Positions 58,701 to 64,000 of a stretch of DNA of 64,000 nt are shown one piece after another; the first letter of the stretch is position 1; each line of letters starts with the position of its first letter. This DNA is from Burhinus oedicnemus (Eukaryota; Chordata; Aves; Charadriiformes; Burhinidae). The stretch is taken from contig VFFE01009205.1 of assembly GCA_008921705.1 (NCBI GenBank), forward strand, positions 1,953,685 through 2,017,684, given 5' to 3'. Made by a program: the position numbers and the translations under genes. Under the pieces are notes generated by a model. The model saw nothing but the letters and a program-made list of their open reading frames with translations, searched no databases and was not told where the DNA came from.

Positions 58701-61087
58701 TCTAAACGGCCACCGCTTTTGTGTGCCATCAAAAGAGTAATTTTCTCATGTTTTTCATTACCAACCATACAGGGAGACCAGGAGACAAAACCCCACCCAA
58801 ACTACCTCCAAAAAGAACAAAACACAAGGAGCTTTTTATTCACCTTGATCTAAACACCCAAGATCAGCTTCAGCACACCTATCCCAAGCACACTGAGAAA
58901 CCAGCAAGGCATACATACATCTCTTAGCAAGAAATACCTACAGAACCTTAATGGTAGCTGGTTCTTGTCAAAACTTAATGTCAGCCAAAGTGTTCCTTCT
59001 ACACCTCTCATGGGAGTGGCCTTGTAAGAAAACATTTTTATCATTAAAAACAAAACCCCTTTCATCCTCATGAAGTTTACTACTGCCACTATTTCCTTAA
59101 ACTCTGCCCCTCGACACCTCTCTGTTTGGTTTTTGTCCCAGAGTAAGAAGTCATTACAGATGTGAAGGGCTGTACACTGCAGAACCATCCAGGGTCTATT
59201 TTTTGTACTCTTCTGCTACTTAAGGGAGTCACTTAACCTACTGAAGTGATGAAAGCAAAGGGCAAGTAGGCAAGAACTATGCAGAACTAGCACGAACCTG
59301 CCCACCTTTTCTCTCAATGCCTCACTTCTGCAATTAGCTACAGAAAGGAAAGCTGGGCTAGCCAAGAGAAACCACAGATCAAAGAAAGCGCAGAGACAGA
59401 TTCTCTTCCACAACATGTTTTAACAGCAGAATTCACTAAATTTTACTCAAATTTTGTAGCACGTTGACTGCAACGGCAAAATAAACTTAACTTAGAAGTT
59501 AAGTGAAGCAGCTTACTCAGAGCATGAAGGCTCCTGGAACAACATGCTATAACTAATCATTCTCTTGGTCAGTAGCAGGAAATGATTCTATGACAATACT
59601 GGCAACCTCCTTTTTAAATTTTTTTGGTTTTTAAGAAACCTATGCATTTTCACTGCTTGTTCATGGCAGAACAATGAAGTATTGTGAAAGATAACAGATA
59701 TGAAAAAAGAGATTAGATGATTCTGTATTAATAGGGAAATACTGATCATAAGCTATCTTTAAATAAAAACAGATTTCATATTCAGATAGGCTAGCATGTA
59801 AGATCTCTATTTACAATCATTTTATTCACTAGAAGCAGTTACATTTAAAAGTTTACTCAATCTCTGAATGTGGCTTTTTTGTAGTATTCCTCAATACCTA
59901 ACAGAGTAACCAACATGTTTTCAATGTCTGCAATTTCAGTGACACAAACATAAAAAAAATAAAAATCAGCTCTTAACATACATTCAAGTTTACTGACAGA
60001 AATTGGAAAAAGTAATTTATTTTTCACGTTAACAGCTAGGGAGTCACTAATATCATTAAAACCAGTACTGACTGCACAGCATATTTCCATTTAAATTAAA
60101 GTGGGGCATACCTCCTCCACTTCAATTCAAACCAACTTAAATATTTTTGTGTCGGCTTCAATGACACAGCTTTCTATGCCAGAACTTCCAATTCAAGAAG
60201 AGTACTTTAGCATATATGCAAGCCTAATGAAACCACTCCTGTTGAATCTAGTTTTCTCAATTAAATATTCCTGAACAAAATACTCCCCCTCCAAACTGAG
60301 GAGGAAAACTAGATGCCTACAGAAAAGGAATTTATCAAAAAGAGGCAATGGTTTGAAAATACTCGTCACCAGTCAGAGGATACCACTGGGCACCAACAGG
60401 ATTCAATTTCAGGCAAAGGGGGAAAAAAAACAAAGGCAGAAAACCCCAAACTGTTTTTCCCCAGGAGTCTCCTACAAATTTCTAGAGAAAGAACATAGCA
60501 TCCAAGAGCTTCACATGGATAACCATTAAAAAAACAAAACAAAACAGCAGGCATCACGAACTTTTGGTAGTGATCAAACAGACAAAGTTGCAAGACGGGT
60601 CTCTAGAAACATAAGCATAGCAGTAATTTTTATCTCAACTGAGTCTCGCTATTAGCAGAAGAGGCAGGACTAGACCCCATGTAAAGCTCAAGATGAGAAA
60701 TTCTAATCAATTTTAACGGAGTTAAAGTCAACAGAAACTGCTATCAACATACAGCAGAAGGACAGCCTGGTTAGGGATGGCAGTGTGCTGCCAAGGACAT
60801 CCTCAAGCACAGCCAGGAGCGTGAGCACCTTCATACCTCTGTCCCCGAGCGAGGTCGGGTCACCCTTTCTGAAAATCTCCTGAAATCAGTCAAAGCCTGT
60901 ACACATTAACAATTAATAAGCCAAAAAGCACACCAGGCTGGCACCATATAACATGCCTCTTGTGTAGCATCTGGAGTTGATCAGATTTCATAATACCACA
61001 TGATTGCAGGTCAAAGAATCCTCCACAGGATGATATAAATAGGAGCTACATCAGAGACACATCAAAATAAATTCGCCTAATCTTTCC

Positions 61088-61121
61088 AAAAAAAAAAAAA
61101 AAAGAAAAAAAAAAAAAAGAA
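61088..61121. repeat. Interrupted poly-A tract
   Basis: A run of A broken twice by single Gs, in the large upstream intron. Confidence 0.9.
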
Positions 61122-64000
61122 ATTGTTCTTACTAATCTCAAAGACAGTAAGACACGTGTCTTATTTTGTCACTCATATGTTCCTTAAAGTAATTAAACTG
61201 CCTTCTCCATGACAACTTGTGTTCTGTAACAGCTGGTTGCAGCTTTTAAGACTAGCAAGAATCAAAGTTCCTGCTACAACAAAACTTACACATCAAGCGG
61301 ACCGATTTGTGGGCCTCACGAGCAGCTGCTATAAAGATATAGCAAAGAAGAAAAACAATCCAAAGGTACTGCATCTTCTAGCACTACTTCTTATCCTTCT
61401 GAAGTATAAAAGCAGGTATTGTAAGCCATAGCACTTTGCAAGTCACAAAAATCACAATAGCTATGTTTTTCTAGTAAGTTGGTTTAAAATACTATTAAAG
61501 AACTCTCCTTCTGTATGTATGGTACTTAGTAAAAAAGATGGTACAGTGAAACAATTGTTTTTAAGATCACTCTTAAGGTTATTTTAAAAACCTATCAGTC
61601 AGAACTCTTTCTGAAACAGTATTTTAAACTATAAGAAAACAAACAAAATCCTCCGAACCAAAATATTCGTGATGTCATATTCAACACTAAGACCACCTTC
61701 TCCTTTCTTTCTAACACATAAACTAAAACTAAATTGTGAACTCAGGAATATCTCTTAAAAGAGGCCTCCCTATCACTCTATGAAACTAGTTCTGGTTTGC
61801 AATTCAATATGCTATTGAGTAGCATTATGTGCACATAGATGATATGCTACTAACATTGAAATTACTTTCAAATACAGACTAACTCCTGAAAAGGCAGGAT
61901 GTAAAAGATGGGAACATTTTCCTAAGATATAAATTAAAATGCTAGCCTTTACAGTAAGACATCAAGGGAGCAAAAAACCCACGAAAGTGCAAACACAAGC
62001 CAAATAACCCACACAAAAGAAAACCTGCCACATTTGTGAAAGAAAAATCAATCTCTACTACAAATTACACAGCTTTCAAAAAGGTAAGACTTGTCATCTG
62101 CTTCTAGCCTAAAGCTACGTTCCTAGATTCATTTATCAAACTTATTCAAATCAACATAAGAATTTTCAGTTGTATCATCCTAGAAACTCTCTCACTTGTA
62201 TTTATTAACCTTAAGAGTTCCCAAATTCAATCCACTCAACACCCGAAGATAGAAACTGCCTTGGAAATCCACGTAACCAAGAACTTGTGCAAATTTTTTA
62301 ACCTCATAATGAACAAAGTCAGCAATACCTCTCCAGATGCAGAAGGCTGTTAGGCAGACAAAGTGCTGGGAATTATTTTGATCTCTCTATATGTTTAGAA
62401 TTAACATAAGAGCTAAAAGAAATCATAAAACCTGAGTGCACAAAGCACACAGACAGCTCGACAAAAGCCACATGAATTCCAAATGTACTTCAGATTCTTT
62501 GGCTTCAAAATCATACCACTGGTTAACATCTTCACAAGCTCTGCTTCTCTTTCAGTAATAACACTTTACTAACACTTTATAAAGTGTTGATTTTCTACAA
62601 AATGTCATAAGATGAAGCGCTGTTCTGGCAGTGTGAGAGGCCATGGTATGTTTGAAGCCACTCAACAATTCAGACTTTAGGTAACAGCGTTAGACAAAGC
62701 AGATTAGTGGTTACCTGTGCCAGTGGATAGTCCCACTTTGCACCCTCTTTCCATTTGACGCTGCAGTTCCACATACAATTATTTTGCCTCCAGTGCGAAA
62801 AATTATGATCTCACTCCTTCCTTTCTCCCCACCATTGTTTCTACAGTGCACAATTCTGTACAACTAAGAGGAGAACTAAATCAGGAACTCATATTCCCAA
62901 AAAACACCCCTGACAAAAAAAGTAGAAAGTTTCTCTGCATCTGAATGAGTTTCCCAGTTCAGTGCATAGCACAAATGGTTGCATTAACACAATACAGAGT
63001 GGAAGAATAGGAGCTTTTTTCCATAAACTTTTTTCCCCTTAAACTAATACTTTAGGCATATACTGAACTACAGCTTTAACAGTCTATAGTATGAGTTGCT
63101 GTCTTTAGAACACAATTTAAGATGGGGTTTGTTTTCTGTTTTCTCGGTAATCAGGTACCACTTCTTCCAGACACTAAGCTTGCACAATTATATCAGTACT
63201 CTTACATTACTCAATTGCTTTCTAGTTCTTCAGTGTTAACAAGACATCTGCTTGCAAATAATTATTTAGATTATTCAATTACACTTATTCTGCAATATCA
63301 TTACAAGAATAAGATCTATTTTACTTATTTTTGTCAACTAATCTCGCCTTGATATCTGCAGGATTACTCCTGTAAGTTGACCTAGCCAGAAGCTTTCTTC
63401 CTATGCTTGCCATCTGTTAACTACTTTTTACAAAAATGCTTCTCTTTTGGCACATTTTAAAGACAATTATTGCAGTCATTTAATGAGCATGCAATTATCT
63501 TTAGAAAAATGCTATACTTAAATTATAACAATCATTACAACAGCAAGTAATTCATTTTAAAGAGGAAACGTACACAAAGAATTGGACAGCCTAATTATTT
63601 GACAAGTGACAAAGGTTGAGGGAGACTTAAGAAAAGCATTAGCGATAGCAAAAAAGATTCAAAAAAAGAAGAATGATGAAACAATTTAACTACGCAACGG
63701 AGATGGTAATTACTAACAAACTCATAAAGCCTTTAAAACAGTAAAGCAGATACTCTGGCACATATTCCCTGTTCTTAAAAGTTCAGCAATTTCTGTCTTT
63801 CCCTTCCTATACAGCTGTATTTTGAAAGGAAAAACATGGCAAATGAAAAGTGGAGAAATTAAAAGTTATAGTAAATATTCATCAGTAAATGTGTTACAAA
63901 CTGATCTTTCAAACATGTACTTCCTTTCCCCAACCTATGCAGTTTGTCATTTTTAAAAGAAATAAAATGTATAAAAAGCTTATATGAAACTTAGATAAAA

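Larger units (their letters stand above)
48400..64000 (-). other. Rest of the large upstream CHD9 intron
   Basis: Continues past the window. The CHD9 N-terminal exon, about 1.4 kb of uninterrupted coding sequence in vertebrates, would appear as a long minus-strand frame and none exists here, so it must lie beyond 64000. Only a poly-A tract and one possible orphan exon (55602-55715) stand out. Confidence 0.75.

Overview
The window looks like avian nuclear DNA. It is AT-rich, has compact introns, and carries three CR1-type LINE fragments, one of them ending in the octamer repeat typical of CR1. The species cannot be fixed from sequence alone; a chicken-like bird fits.

Almost everything belongs to one gene on the minus strand: CHD9 (chromodomain helicase DNA-binding protein 9, also called CReMM), a subfamily III CHD chromatin remodeller. 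I resolved 31 consecutive coding exons between 46314 (5' side) and 514 (3' side). They sum to 5,613 nt, exactly 1,871 codons, and the reading phase is preserved across all 30 internal junctions without a frameshift or stop. They encode, in order, a basic Ser/Lys-rich leader, tandem chromodomains, the two-lobed Snf2 ATPase, the SANT/SLIDE-like DNA-binding region, a long polyserine/acidic tract and the start of the C-terminal third. The large N-terminal coding exon known for vertebrate CHD9 lies beyond 64000, and the C-terminal exons (including the family's BRK region) lie left of position 1. In exon entries, residue 1 is the first residue encoded at 46314.

Layout: 1-513, partial intron. 514-9557, exons 31-22 (DNA-binding and C-terminal part). 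9558-11808, an intron holding a 1.3 kb CR1 retrotransposon in antisense orientation. 11809-16180, exons 21-17. 16774-25636, exons 16-9 (ATPase core). 27840-36065, exons 8-2 (chromodomains and leader). 36066-45976, a 9.9 kb intron with a CR1 relic and a 20-N assembly gap between C and T homopolymers. 45977-46314, exon 1. 46315-64000, part of a very large upstream intron (at least 17.7 kb) holding a CpG island at about 47.2-48.2 kb and a CR1 3' end. Introns between 300 and 1100 bp not listed separately (7020-7341, 7400-8079, 8418-9467, 11969-12468, 12669-13467, 13665-14340, 16181-16773, 16942-17706, 20226-21035, 21292-21756, 21901-22713, 22891-23960) show only AT-rich unique sequence.

The most interesting observation is in the CpG island. 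A short minus-strand open frame (47554-47525) begins with an ATG, has an in-frame stop upstream, and ends in a consensus splice donor. Its phase matches the next CHD9 exon, and joining the two completes a K-R-P-R-G-R-P AT-hook core across the junction. This predicts an internally promoted short CHD9 that lacks the long N-terminal exon but gains an AT-hook. Other points are one GC-AG intron, one NAGNAG acceptor, a possible orphan exon near 55.6 kb, and several intronic G/C homopolymers.
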